From Gordionus sp. m RMFG-2023 (taxonomy: Eukaryota; Nematomorpha; Gordioida; Chordodea; Parachordodidae), in contig NC_088777.1 in assembly GCF_954871325.1 (NCBI RefSeq), positions 32,031,366-32,095,365 on the forward strand: a stretch of DNA of 64,000 nucleotides, given 5' to 3'. The notes under the pieces were generated by a model. It did no database searches and was not told where the DNA came from. It saw only the letters and a program-made list of their open reading frames with translations. Shown here piece by piece: positions 12,901-27,900 of this stretch. The stretch's first letter is position 1, and every line of letters begins with the position of its first letter. The translations under genes and the position numbers were made by a program.

Positions 12901-15900
12901 AAAAATGTAGCACGGTAAAGCTATCGATACTAAAAAAATTAAGCGCTAAATATAGAACACTGTTGAATTATATATTTCAAGTTCAGGATTGGAATCGTAA
13001 AAAGATTTAAAAAATTATTTTATCTTCATTCTCTTTTATTTCTGTAAATTCTATCCTACTAGACATTTTGTTAATATGTTGAGGGTCTGACAGTCATTCC
13101 CATCAAGACAAAAAATGAATAATTTCAGTCAAACCATATTAAAATTAGCTTTTATTTGATACCCATATCAAAAAAAATTATTTTTTACACCCCCCACTTC
13201 CACCCCTAACCGCCCACCCATCCAGACCAAGAATGAAGACTTTCAGTCAAACGATATTAAAATTAGCTTTTATTTGATACCCATATCAAAAAATTTATTT
13301 TTTACACCCCTCCCCCCACCCCTACCCCCCAGACCAAGTCATACCCACCCAGACCAAGAATGAAGACTTTCAGTCAAACGATATTAAAATTAGCTTTTAT
13401 TTGATACCCATATCAATATTATTTTTTACACCCCCCCCCCCTCCCTCCTTCCCTACCCCCCAGACCACGTCATACCCATCCAGACTAAGATGAAGACTTT
13501 CAGTCAAACCATATTAAAATTAGCTTTTATTTGATACCCATATCGATATTTTGTGTTGATAAAAATATTTCTGACCCCCCAAGACCTAAACCCGCCCATT
13601 ATGGAGGAGAGATTGACCTCCAGTTGAATAGATCTTTTGATTAGCTATCGATTGATACCCTATATTAGACATATATTATTTCATAAGGCTAAAAAACAAC
13701 ATTGAAAATTAATGAATAACAATAAAATTAAAAAACGAAATGCGCAGAAAATGTTTTTATAATAAGATTCTTCTATATCATGGTTCAAACGTGATAATGC
13801 CGTATAGTTATTTATCCTTTAAAAAATTGAAATTTTATAGGGATCCCTTTAAATCCCGTGAAGATCCCGGATAGTTATGATCCCTTTAAAAATTACGACA
13901 TATTTATGATGAAAAAAAAAATTGTTAAAAAAATGGACCTAAATTTATAAATTATTTTTAAAAATACAAAAGAATTATCAAAAATGAGAATAAGAAAAAT
14001 TGAGAAAAGATATAGTAAAAAAAAATTGAGAAAAGATACAAATAAAGTAAAGAAATCGCAAAAAGTTAGAAATAAAATAAGAAGGAATAGCAAAAATAAA
14101 TAAAAATTTTCCTTTTTTGAATGGGAATTTTCCTTTTTTGATTGACACTTTTCCTTTCCTTTTGGGAATTTTCCTTTTGGGAATTTTCCTTTTTCGATTG
14201 ACACTTTTCCTTTTTTGATCGGATCTTTTCCGTTTTTGTTTGACACTTTTTCTTTTTTGATTGAAACTCTTTTTTGTTTGACACTTTTCCTTTTTTAATT
14301 GGACTTTTTCCTTTCTTTTTGGGAATTTTCCTTTTTTGATTGACACTTTTCCTTTTTTGATTGAACCTTTTCCGACCCTTCTCCTTTTTTGATCGGACCT
14401 TTTCCTTTTATGATTGAAACTTTTCCTTTTATAATTGAAACTTTTCCTTTTTTGATTGGGACTTTTCCTTTTTTGAATGGGAAACCCTGTAAATAAAATC
14501 GAAATTCCTTTTTATGTTTAATTTTTTAATAATAATTAATAAACATTCTGCCATATTGTTATTTTTTTTTGCGCATTCTGTTTATAAAAGTGTGCGATAA
14601 TCTCTTCAGAATCTGTTTTTAGTGAAGTTAACAGTCCTCATCGCCGCAGATTGACCTCTGATAAATTGGAAATTTTGGTATTTCTAAAAAGAAATCTTCG
14701 ATATATTAATTTTATATATTAATTTTATATATTAATTTATATATTAATTTTATATATTAATTTATATATTAATTTTATATATTAATTTATATATTAATTT
14801 TATATATTAATTTATATATTAATTTTATATATTAATTTAAATATTTTCCAAATTTCATAATATAATTGTTTATTACTTATTATGTAAATAGATTAATATT
14901 ATTACTTATAGAAATAAGTGATTTATCAATAAAAAATATTTATATTTTTAGAATTGTAATTGAATTGAATGTAATCTATAACTGATCATTATAATATATT
15001 TAAATGACATATGTTATGGTATAGTTAAATTATAGATGGTATACTAATAAAAAATATATTAAAAATTAAAATCATTGGTATCTTTATAGAATACAATTAG
15101 ATATAATATCGGATCGGTAATCGGCCGATATCAATTTAATATCGGGAATATCGGATCGGATCGGCCTCCAAAAATCGGTACACCCCTAATTATTAATATA
15201 TTATATGCTGTATGTTCAAATGATTCTTTAAAGGTCCAATTATTTCCTTTAATTTACAATATCTCCATATATTCACAAAATAGTATACCTATAGTAAATA
15301 CCTAATATACATAAATTCTCTTTCACGTGATATTTGTATAGATTTTCTTAGGGTATTTTTTAAGAAAAAAAGAGCAATATAAAAAATTCAAAATTATATT
15401 ATACTGTATAACGTTCCACAAAAATTTTCCAGAAACCCATACCAGTTTTGAGATTCTGGAGGTAAATTTTTAAGTTTTTTCAAGGTATCGGGGGTAACAG
15501 CACTAAAATGTTCCCAAATGGAGATAAATTTGGCAACATTTCTTTTTACCCATGATTCGCCTTATTTATATTATGTTTTTTTGAATATTGAATATAGCAT
15601 TTGTAATAGAATCAATTAACCTTGTAATGTGATTAATTGTAATTCAAATATATTTGTTAATTGTGCATGATGATTAATTGATGTATTTAGATTGATTTGT
15701 AGAAGATATATAAACTGAAGACGTTAATTACAAAAACATATAATAAATAATTCATTATTTCACAATAATTCAGTATTATATATGCAGTACTGGGATATGG
15801 AATCACAATGTTGGGAATCGAGATCTCGAGTCCATACGTTTTAAGATTCCTTTTTAAAATTATTATTTATATATCCCAAATCCCCATTTTTAATAAAAAA

Positions 15901-18900
15901 ATCTGTACTAATCTATAAAGCTTATACTTCGTCCTAGCTCACTCTAATTAGTTACGAATTTTTTTGCCAATTTTATTTGTATCCACAAGTACCAAAATTA
16001 TGTAAAATTTTTGTAAAAATATATATTCCTTCCTTCATTTAATAAGCTATCATAAGTGCTCACTAAACTATATAAATTTGGATTACATTTAGTTAATAGC
16101 AAAACAATTCTCCTTTTTTGTTTTAAAAGGATATTAAACATTGATTATAGCACACCTTTGAAGTGTTCAGGGCCAAATTGATGGATTCTCCAAACAATGG
16201 AGTGAGGCGAATACGATCACGATTGATTCATCGGGTTTTCGGGGGTGAGAGCTTAGGGACCAGGTTTTATTTGCGGTTTAACCATACTTATGAATCTAAA
16301 ATAATGGGGGGGGGGGGGAGTCAAGGACAATCGAGGGTTTTTAGCAAGGCATCCATAGTTTTAAATTAAGATAAACATTATTCTCGATGTACAAAGAGGT
16401 AGGGGGTTATTGACAAGGGACGACGGGGGCTACGGCCCCTTGAAGTCATTCGAGACTTTGGTAACCATGAGATTGGGTGGCTACTGCCGAAAACGGTATC
16501 GTTGTTCATCAATCTTTAGTTTTTAATCTAACACATCAAAATGGTTTCCATAATTAAAAATAAATGAAAAGAGATAATTCCGTCGAATAATATAAATCTA
16601 AAACAAACTAGTAGCAAATATCATTGATATACCCCTTTCAGTGAAAATTGACACAATCCGTTACCATTATTAACAAAAAAAACATAAAACATTTTCCAAA
16701 GATCTACTAATTAAACTATCCAATAATTCTTAAAATTTTTCCCCGGTCACACTATTCAACCTCTAGGACAAATAAAAACCTAGATAAGTTATAAGAAATG
16801 TCCCATTTACTAAGTCTACGGTAACCACCGATAACCAAGCCCCTCCCCCCATCTTGGATAGAGTCATTCTAGTAAAAAATACCAAGAACATACAAGAAAT
16901 AAAGCAAGACTTACCTTAAATATTATCTAAGACCGTCGGGGTTCCCGTCTGAAGTTGAAATAACCCGGGCGCTAAAGACAAATCCACAAATTCATTAAAA
17001 CAATACCGAATAAATTTTCACGGAAATTCACAAACACTGCCGATAACCCGGTCCACACCAATAAAATTAAAACCGAGAGAAATGAATAACGATCTGCGAC
17101 CCCGACAACGAGGACAAAACTAAAACTCAAAACCCCAAATGTGATATAATCCCGCCACCCTACGAAAACCGAATGGACAAAATACCAAACCCTGATACCC
17201 CATATAAAGATGATCCACGCTAGTATAGCGCAAGTAAATTAAATTTACAAAACGAAACCGTTCAAAGAACGTTACCATTTACTACCTCCATGCAAACAAT
17301 GGTAATTCGGAAACCAGTGAAGACGAGTATCCAAATCCAACCACATTGTGTAAAATGGATATTAGCACTAGCAAAACCTCGTACATAGATCAAGTTCCAC
17401 GAAAAAACCGAGATTTCATTCATGCCAACGAAATCCCCTCAAAAAAGTAAAGAAAAACTGAAAGTGTGATAGAAATATCATTCAATTGTTAGAGAGGGGG
17501 TATATCTAAGGGGATAGAATTATGACTCATTAGCGTTTGTAATAGTTGGGCAAACGACTCCACTCATTTTGAGGATTTCATCGTAAAAATATTTCTCAGC
17601 TTGTTTCAAATAGTAATATTCATTAACAGACGAACTGGATTAAACTCTCCAAATGAGTTGGATCGTTTGACTTGTCTGGCTAATTAACGCTCTATGCAAT
17701 AGTTAGCGATTTGCAAGTCAGGTTTTATTTATTAATTTGCTGAAAAATCATAATGACTAGTTTGCCATTCTCAAATCTCTTTGAAATCATGTTTTTTTTA
17801 TTCAATTAAAAAAAAGGGGGTTGGGGGGGGGGGGGGGAAATGTGGCTCGAAATCATAAAATATCAAATTAGTTAGGCGTGCTGCGAAAAAAATAATAACT
17901 AGTTTGGTTGAGCTAGGACTAGGTATAAACATAGTGGTTAGAATAAATATTTTATATTTTAAAAAAGTATATATAAAAAATATTTTTTTTAAAAAAATTA
18001 AGAATAAAACCAGGGATTCAAAATCTCGAATTTCTAAGTTTGGATTCGGAATCCCAATGAATTCCATCAATACGACATTTACATTAAAAACAATTTTAAC
18101 TCATAACTGGAAATAGGACATAAATCCTATATTTTTCTTATTTTCCCCAAGATTAAATATTATCAGAGATCGTATCGAAAAAATAAAATAACTACAGAAT
18201 TGTTCCTTTTCCAGCTTTTTTTTTACAACTTAAGTGACCCTTTAAACCTTTTAAGATTAATCGGTACACTTTAAAATGTGGCAAAATTTTTTGGGTAGTG
18301 GAATTGAAATATATAGAAAAAAATATTAATTCAATTTAAAATGTTGTTAATATGTTTAAAAAGACATTTATTGTTAAATAGGAACACTTATTAATTAAAA
18401 AGGACCATAATTAAAAAAATTGATAAATATTTACACTTAATACTTAAAAATAAAATTATGCTTTTTTTAAATAACCAGTAATTATAACGCAATTTAGGGT
18501 TTGCCAACCCGCTCTAATCTTCTCAATTGTATCCCATAGAACTTTTTCATCGACGATTTCTTCATTTTCAGCATAAAATTTGGAGATTGGATCACCTCCT
18601 AAACAAATAAACAGATTATGATTAATATATTGGGAAGATAGGAAATGTATTTAATATATTGCGAAGGAGATGGCGAGAAAGGTAAGAGCAAGTTATTAAA
18701 AGATTTCTGAAGAGAAGATTGTTATTAGTAATGAGGTAAGAAATAAATGGAAGTATGTGGAAAGACTATTAAACGAAAAAATATAAGGGAATAATATGAA
18801 TTATTAAAAAAAGGATAGAGGAAATTAAAAATGTTTGAAAAAAAAAATTTAAAAAAGAAAACATGGAACCAAATTTGAGATGAAATTATCCAGATGCAAT

Positions 18901-21900
18901 ATTTGTTGCCAAAGTGTAAGAATAACGCCAAACAATATAGAAAAAGAATTTGTATGAATACCGCGAGATGTTGTTAAGTGGTCGTTGAAAAAGTCTAATG
19001 ATGAACATATCCGGAGGCATAAAGAATAAATTAGCATAATGAGATAGAAAAGTTTTAAGCAATCTAGAATCAGTTTTAATCCCGAAATTCTTCTCTCGTG
19101 TCTATGAAAATGCTGGATATAAAGCAAGCTAAGAGAGGAGGGAGCCTTGAGAGAGAGTAATCGCTAGGAATAATTAGAGGCCAAAGATAGTAGAACTCGG
19201 CAAATAAAAATTTTTTATTAATTTTCAAGCACTCGCCCAGTTCAATTTTTTTTCAATTTTTTTTCAATTTTAGGCCTTGAGTCCAGCCCTTAATACCCGA
19301 GCCCGGGGTTCGAAACGTTTAATTAAAAAAATATAAATTAAATGCATTTTTTATAAAATTAGATAAAGTAAAAATAAATCACTAATTACTTGTTCTATTA
19401 TCATTTTGATAAAAGAAGAGAAAACATCATTTTGGTGCGGAAATGACGTAAGTGTTAGTAACATGAGAAATAAGTAAGGAGAATCGACGAGAAGGCAAAG
19501 AAAGTGGAAATGAGAAGAGGACAAGAAAATAGTAAAAGAGATAGGCAACCTTTTCGTGAACTATATCCCTGAAGCGAATCGATCAAGTCCAATATACTAT
19601 CGGTCGTTATGAAATGAATGGGGGGAACAATGGAAGTATTACTTGTGTAGAGAGCCCAAAGGGTTAAAAATGCCGTGGAATGACCTAAGCAACTATTGAA
19701 CGGTATACGTGATTTGTTGGAACTATCTAATAAAACAATCGTTAAATTTATCATCTTTATTTTCTTTCTTATTGTTTGTTAAATAATAAATGGTTTCCCT
19801 TTTGTATACTTGTTTCTCAGTTAATATTTATATATTAATGCACGTTTTAAAATCTTGTTTTTATTTCACATTTCTTATTTATTTTCTCAATTGTTTAAAT
19901 TTTTGGTTTGAATAAATTTTAAGGAGATAAAAGTAAGTATAATTTATAAATTATAATACTCTTATATATTATTAATCAGACATTAGAGGTTAAATATTTT
20001 TACTTTTATCATAATACTTAATATCACCCAAAAAAACAATAGTTAAAACAATTTTCGGGATCGGTGCTAAATGGCTAAAAAAATGGAAATTTAGCTAATA
20101 TTTCCTATAACATTTTAAAGTATTCCCATTTTTTTAGTAATTCTTTTCAGCGAAACGGGAACCAAGTTTTTTAAATGCAAGAGTTTGAAATATGGGCAAA
20201 GAGTAATATCTATAAAATAGTTTTTGGTTCTAATATTTGACAGTTCCAAATAGAGTCTTCATTGGGCGGGTTTTTATACATAAGCCCTCCCAACCAATGT
20301 TTTAAAAAAATTTAACCCACCCGCCCATAGTTTTCAAAAAAAATATAACCACCCGCCCGCCCATCAGTCTAAAATTTTTTACCCGCCCGCCTGCCCATTT
20401 CTATAATTTCTACCCGCTCATCCAATTTATAAAAAAAATTTAATTCAAGCCCTCTATTATAAAATTTAATTATGGCCATTCTTTCAATTTTTTAAGCATC
20501 TAATAAAAAAAAATTCAGCATTATACCTCTACAAAGTTTTATAATTTAAGAAATTACTATATTAAGCATAAAAAAATATTCAATTTATGGATAATTTATT
20601 TAATCATATAAAATATTTATGAAAAAAATATAAATATAAAATTGATATTATATGTAATTAAATGCAAGAATAATAGTAAATCGACATTTCCTTGATTCAA
20701 ACACGTTCTACTTTGTTCTAAAAGCCTTCCAGCAATGCTAAATCCTCGTTCAGAAGAAGCACTAGTTGCAGGAATTGACCATATTTTTCTTGCTAATCTT
20801 GATTGATAGCTTTGGCAAATCTCTTTCTTGTCGTTTCCACCAAAGTAGTTTTAAATGTACAAAAAAGTTTATTTATTTTAAGAAAAAAGTTTTTATGATA
20901 CCAAAAAAGGACATTTTAATTTTTAATATCCAAAAAAGTTCATAGGAACAATTTTTTATTAAAATTTACTTAAATGATTTAAAAAATTTTTATCCCGCCC
21001 GCCCATGTTTAAATTTCTTAGCCCGCCCATGTTTAAATTTCTTAACCCGCCCACTCACCGGCCCATAGTTTAAAAAATTTTTAATTTGCCCGCCCACTTA
21101 GATGGGCGGGCGTGGGAGGTCGGGTCGAAACCCCGCCCAATGCAGACCTCTAGTTCCAAAGGCTGGTTTCTCTTCTAAATTCTGTTTATAAGCTTTAAAG
21201 AAATTTAAATATTAAATACATCTAAAATTAATCATACAAAAATATAAACAAAAATTAGTTCTACTTTTGTTAGGATCGGGTCAGGTTGGAAATTTAAAAA
21301 GAGGTTCTAGTTCCAGTTTCAATAAATTTTAAGATAAGGTTTATGATTCTAAATTTTAAGCATTATATAATTTAGTCATTAGTTATTAATTTTTCATTTA
21401 TTAGAGGAGGGGGAAGGGGGGTGTTAATCTTATAATTCTTTCGGATATTCGTTCATAGTGCATACAAACTGAGCGTTTGCGTTTTGCCGTACTTTTTTAA
21501 TAATAAAAAAAGGAACGCATCCCTTTTTTAAATTGAGGTTGCATTTTAATCTTTGAATTAGTAAAGTCGATTCAAAATTTTAATTGAATTATTAAAAAGA
21601 ATTTGTTTTTGTAAATTATATTATCGTCTACCTTTTTTTCTAAATAATCCATTCTAAAAGATAAGTGAATTTTTTTACATTTTATATAATATTTAATTTA
21701 ATTTACACCTGGCCATGCTAGGTGAGAATTTTTTGCCTGGCCCGGTTTCCATTTTTTACTGAGGTAGCCCGGCCCGACTCGGTTTTAAAAAAAAATTTCC
21801 CAACTATTTATAATATTGTGGGATGGTTAAATTAAAAATACTATACTTTATGGATTACCACTTCTCTCAAATATCAGAATTCTTCAAATACATATAAAAA

Positions 21901-24900
21901 ATTGACCGTGGCCCGTTATTTATTTTGCCCGGTCCGGCCCGAATATAATTTTTTTAGAAATTCCCGGCCCGGTTTTGGAGACCTTTAGTTCACATATAAT
22001 TAAACATCTAGGAAGTAATTCTTAGTGACTTTCCTCTTATTATTCTTACCTGGGTAAAAATGTAATCGGCTTTCTTGTGAAGCAAAATGAATGAATAAAA
22101 GGTATTTAAAAAGGTATATTTGCGTTTTTTTAAATAGTTTCTAACGCCAGGAGGTTTACACAATAAAATTTGAAATGCATTATTTGCAACGTTGAAATGT
22201 TCAATTTATGCGGACTGTGACCTGTGATTTCTGTTTAGAAATAAAACTGAAAAATGTTAAAAAATCATGGTAGGCCACTTCAATACTCTAGCGATGAATA
22301 AAGTTTTTATCTTATTTAACAGAATAGGATTCGATTCAAACTTTTAGGACTCCTAGAATAGTTTTGCAAAAGTGACCAGTAGTAATTGACGTAGGTTTTG
22401 AGAATGTTAGTAGAGAGACCAACATTTAGTACACAATTTTTGAGGCATAAGACCGATAAGTAAGAAACGTTGGCATCTGAGTGGCCAGCTAGATACGCCC
22501 ATGGTTGAGATTGAACTTTTTTGGAGCATTCCAAGAGTAAATTTTTTTTTTAATTTAAGTCTTTCCTGAGTTAATTATTTTAACCATAAAAGTATATTTT
22601 CTTTATTCTTACTTTATTTTTCTCTTATCTTCCTTCCCTTACTTCTTTTGTTTCTTGGTTTGCTTATTTTCTATCTCTCTCTTTTTTTCTTTTTATCTCT
22701 CTCTCTTTCTTTCTTTCCTCCCTCCCTTGTCCCTCCCTCCCTCCCTTCCTTCCTTCCTTCCTTCCTTCCTTCCTTCCTTCCTTCCTTCCTTCCTTCCTTC
22801 CTTCCTTCCTTCCTTCCTTCCTTCCTTCCTTCCTTCTTTCTTTCTTTCAAGAAGAAAAATAACTTTATAAATATTGATAATGGAAAGTTAAAAAGTATTC
22901 TTAAGTAAGCTAAAAAAAATGTTTTAAAAATTTTGTTATATAATAATCATTATACCGTTAGGATAATCTTGTATTATTTTTTTTAAAGATGGTCCCATAT
23001 CGATAATGTAATCGTTGAATTGCCTGAGTAATAGGCAAAGCACTTCACATTTGGTTGCACATTCTTGTGCATCTTTAGCTCGAGGTAAACCTTTATTATA
23101 TTATAAAATAATAAAATCAGTTATTTATACATCGTAAACCAATTAAATAAGGAATAAAAATAAGATCTTTGCTATAATTAAAGTTTTGAAGTTATTGGCG
23201 TACCCATATATGTTTTAAGAAAGGTTATCACATTGATTTCATATTTAGAAATAAACAACTTCTTGGGTTCCCCAAAATAAAAATTACGCTAATAACCCCA
23301 AAGTTTAATAAATTGTTCAAAAAGATACAAGTATTTAAATAATTTGATTCAATTTAGTTCCTTTTTGGGGACTCCATTCATTTTACAATAGTTATTTATA
23401 TACGTTTTTAATATTTTTTTAAAACGCTTATAAAAAATAAAAATTTTATAATCTATAATATGTAAATTACTTCTATTTTTAAAATTGGTATTATTGGTCG
23501 AGTATTCGTCCATAAAATGAGTTCTGAATTCGGAACCAATGGCAAATTTTTCAATTCGAGACAAAATGGCTGTGGAGCAGAAGATGGCTTCGTTTTGAGA
23601 AAGCCTAATCATTCGAGTAATTTATAATTTAAATAAAATATATTATTGATGATGCATTCGAACCTTAATGTTAGGTGCCTCTTTAATAATACCCTAGCAC
23701 AGCGACGTCCAAATTCTCCTAAATCCCGCGGCCATATGGTTCGGTGTGCGATAGGTATCACATGGTCATGTATAATGTGATCTAAATATTTTTTATTGAT
23801 CGTGATACAATTATGGAATATCATAGTAAAAATAAATAAATCCTTCACTTTAATCTTATTTAGGAAAATATAAGAAATAATTTTTTTAAATTATAAATTA
23901 TTGTTAATGTTCGTGTTCGTGTTCAGTAAGTATAAAGCAAAATTTTTAAAATATGACAAGGGATTGGGCGTAATTAAATTTTTATACTTAAGTAAAATTA
24001 TTAATAACCTAGATATATTGGGAAATGGGTATCTACCCAGGAGGTTTGAGATAAATGTTGAGTTTTGCCACCATCAACTTTTTTTGTACTACTATTATTA
24101 TTTATTATCGCCTGGGCTACGAATTCGAAGTAAGCCTGTTATTTAATAATTTGTTCAAATTGATTATTAAGACCATCACCTAAATATATTTTTTAAAAAC
24201 CTCAAATATCCAAAACTTTCGTAACTTTATAAAATTATAAAACTTGTCCAAAATCCTTAATTAAAAATTTTTTTAGTTTTGAATTTATGACCTACCAAAT
24301 TATTTTTATACCTCCCTTTTAATTAATATAACTGCCCATTTTCATATTATAATTTTAAAAAATATAAATTAATTATTGTATACTTTTTTCGCACAACTTC
24401 AAGCTTAAATTTTTATTAATTTTTTTAGCTTTAAAAAATTATTAAACTTGCGTAAATTCGAAAAAATTATTTAGGCCATTATTTTATATTTACATTTAAA
24501 ATAACTCATTTCTCATTTTCGATAAGGTTACGAAGGTTTATTAATTATATTTTCGATATTAAGGTCACATACTAATAAATAGATTTTCCATATATCTTTT
24601 TTGAAGGAAATGATAATGAGACTGAATAATATAAAATTACATAGAAGTAAACATTATTCTAACAATATGTTTAAAAAATTAAGAACTTCGTCCATTTAAT
24701 TTATACATTTTTAAGTTATTGAAACTTTAAAATATAAATATAAATGTTATGGTCCTGGTCACATGATTGTGTTTTTTATAAGTGTTTACGTTTAGTATAT
24801 AAATAATTTTTATTTCATATCAAGCCTTTATTTACGTAAATTATTCCTACGTGCACGCTTTTGTAAGCGCTTATTATGGAAGCTTCCGTCGTATCTGGGC

Positions 24901-27900
24901 TACTTTTGACAAGAAAGTTGGGCAGGGCGGATTGCGAGGAATTGAGTTTGGCCAAAGTGGCATTGAGTTTCGAATGAACAGCTTTGCATAGCACGTTGAA
25001 ACCGTCCTGGATCGTCAAAATCTTCCATTTGTTGTTGCCTATGATATTTCATATAAAAATGCTAATTTTAAAATATAAGAAGGGAGGGTCACATTTATTT
25101 AAAATATTGTGATTATAACTCTTAGCAATATGCCGTAAGCATCTATTTGTCATGAGCGTACGCAAAAAACTTTAGTTCAAAATTCTTATTTTTTGGCGCG
25201 CAATTAAATTTAAATGTTACCAGTCACATTATTGCTCTCTTTATCGACGTCAATGTTTTAACCAAAATTTATTGTAATTTGTTTGCTGTAACGATTATGA
25301 GGTAAAAGTGGATATAAATGAACCTTTTAAAACTAAGTTAATTTAGATATCATATTTAGTTTTAAAAAAGATTGACAAAATAACCCACTCAAAAGGGCAA
25401 AATTCCTCATTTTTAGAACCCATCTGACTTTTTCCATATAGTGGCAAAAAGCCCGATTGCATCACCCTTATCCCTTAGGCCAACACTGGAAATATCAATT
25501 TAAATGTTTCATTTATTTTTTAAATCCTTCCCCCTAAAAAAAAAAATTTAATAAATAATAAATATTTTTGGTAATATTTTTACTATAATCTACTCCTCTT
25601 CTCTATGTAAATAATTGAAATTATTGTTATGAATTTTCCTTATATTTAGGCAGTTGTTCGGATGTAAAAGATATATATAAATTAGACAAATTTTATAGTC
25701 TGCTTTTGTAATAGTTTTAAATAATATTTAAAATTCAAATTTTAAAAAGCGGCCACGCATATTAAATTTATTCCTAAGCACGAAAAAAAAATTAAAAATT
25801 TGAATTATATTTTTAAAATAAATTTAAATATCCTGTATTAAAGTTAAGAGCGCATATGTATTGCTATTATTAGAGATCTGCTATATACAGCTTACAGCTT
25901 GTTCTAATCCATTAGAATTTTTGTTATATGATAGCCAGGTCTGATCCTTTGAGCTTTTTGCCCAAACTGGCCTGTTAGAAATATTTTTTTGCTATTTGTG
26001 GGATCCGACGAACTCAATAAAAAATTTCTTGATTAAATATTTGTCCGACGATTTTTCCTATCCATAGAAATATTTATACTAAAAAATAGAAAAAAATATC
26101 TCTAATTTAAAAATTGTAGCCATTTTTTAAACAAGTTAATAATTTATATTCGTTAATTAATTCTTCCGGTCCATTTAAAGAATATTAGATATGCCCGGCC
26201 ATTTCATTTTTTGTAGGTATGAGTCGGGCTTTAGGGATGAGCAGATTTTGTTGGTATTCTTATAAAATGCATTGTTTCAAAAATAAACTGAATATAATTT
26301 CTTATCTTTAATAAAAAATATTATTGAATTTTCGTAGTAAAATATTATTTTAGAATTCTTTCAATATTTATCCACTTCCACTTTTATTCCTGAATTAACT
26401 AAATTTAAAAAACTGTTCTAATGAGATATAGCTGTTAAAAGATGGTTTTAAAATGGAACTCTATATGCCGATACATAACCCAAAATATATCTCGATACCG
26501 ATTAAAAATGTTAGGTATAGATAGAATTATTTTCAAATTAATATTGCTTACTTTTTTTGTAAAAATTTCACAACTTATAAGCTAAAATTTATTAAATCTT
26601 ATTAATTTTTCTAACTTTAAAAAATTAATAAACTTTCATAAATTTGAAAAAATAATTTAGGCTACTCTTTTATTTTTACATTAAAAATAGCTGATCTCGT
26701 CTTTTTTTAAGTTACGAAAGTTTATTAATTATATTTTGATATTTAGTTCAAAGCCTTATGCAAAAAAATTAATTAGACAAAATATTATCATTTGCTTGGA
26801 AATAAAAAAAATTGATGGAAACATGCCTAGGAAACTGCTTTACAAATAACGACGGGTTTGGAAATGGTTTAAGAAAGATTTTAACTATTGAAAATGGTTC
26901 AACTTCGTCTATAACATGAAAGAAATCATCTAGACAAATTTTAATAATATTTTGAGGTTTTATGAAAAGTCTCTAAGTTTTGCTATTGAAAAAGAAGAAA
27001 ATTAAACATTTTTCTAAAATTAGTTAATTTAGTATTTTCATTCAAATAGTCCTCTTACATCAATTATAAATAATATTCTTATAAAAGGAATATTATTTAC
27101 CTTTAAATGCTTTAATATATGTTGATGTCAGGCTTACTGAACTATTAGTCTTTTTCGTAAGACATGATCATTTTATTGCTAGTTATTTTGACTAGGAAAA
27201 TAGAAGAATCCTGATGATATATTGATTACCTCTTCATCTGTAATATTAACATTTTATTCATCTAACTACACATGTAAGTCAAATTTGTTTTCCTTATAAA
27301 TAAAAAACTGGGAGATATTTAACAAATTAAATATAAAAAATATAATTAAATAATGATATTATAAATATTAAAATAGAATTATATAATAAAATGTATCCAA
27401 TAATTATACATACATAAATATATCTTGATAAAACACTTAGGTATCTAAATATTTTAACAACTCTATGATAAGTCAAGTAAGAATAAACTATTCTCTTTAA
27501 AGAGTTACTCTACACATTTAAGATAAATATCATAATGAGGTGATATATCGATAGCTTAAATTTTATTATTTAACCAATAGTAAAATAAATCATAAATGTT
27601 CAATTTATAGTTATTTCCTTTTTGAATGTTATTAAAAGAAAAAAATACCTTGATTTTCCTGCAGCATTCTAGAATCTGGGAAAACAAGCTTATGAACAAT
27701 ATTTCCTACCAAATTGCCTATGGAACTTCGAGTTAATGCATCAGAATTTTCAAACGCTTTGAGACAGGTAGCTATCAAATTTTCGTGGTCAGCCATATAG
27801 ATGGGACTAAAGTTTTCACTCATTGCTAGAATACACTTATATTTTTATTAAAATATGAAAAAGGTCATTTATTGATTAATATTGCTAAACTCAGAGTTTG

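Larger units (their letters stand above)
11200..14489. mobile_element. Foldback element: 3.3-kb near-perfect palindrome
   Basis: The left arm (about 11200-12702) and right arm (about 12818-14489) are inverted copies separated by about 115 bp. The ends are CAGGGTTTCC and GGAAACCCTG. From outside in, each arm holds a minisatellite of AAAAAAGGAAAAGTCC type, an AT-rich part, a GGGATCATAACTATCCGGGATC block, three or more units of about 120-130 bp (CAAATAAAAGCTAATTTTAA next to G-runs) and a unique inner segment. No coding sequence was recognised. This is the architecture of foldback-type DNA transposons; an inverted duplication of a smaller element is the alternative. No clear target duplication was found. 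Confidence 0.75.
11060..15187 (+). mobile_element. hAT element with ATCGGCCGAT repeats, interrupted by the foldback element
   Basis: The right end at 15100-15187 carries ATCGGCCGATATC-type repeats and finishes ATCGGTACACCCCT. Its inverse is the left end of a relative at 48385 (AGGGGTGTACCGAT). Fragments of the same repeat lie at 11070-11125, left of the foldback element. A transposase C-terminus reads SSESVFSEVNSPHRRRLTSD at about 14605-14700 on the plus strand. The N-terminal two thirds of the transposase are absent, so the copy was internally deleted before or after the foldback inserted. The true left terminus is not visible. It lies in HEATR5 intron 12. Confidence 0.65.

Noticed and set aside
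14700-14840. Regular short repeats resembling a CRISPR array
   Set aside because: There are no unique spacers, the units are simple AT words, and the DNA is eukaryotic.
16163-16369. Open frame in the composition island
   Set aside because: It runs through a polyG tract, starts at no ATG and shows no motif.
18725-19127. Two overlapping minus-strand frames that could be HEATR5 exons
   Set aside because: They fall between exons 10 and 11, which already join in phase with the expected residues; no family block is present.
22648-22908. Pro/Ser/Leu-rich open frames
   Set aside because: They come from the CTTC microsatellite inside HEATR5 intron 8.
23901-24146. Plus-strand open frame of 81 codons
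   Set aside because: It lies in a HEATR5 intron on the opposite strand and is low-complexity hydrophobic.
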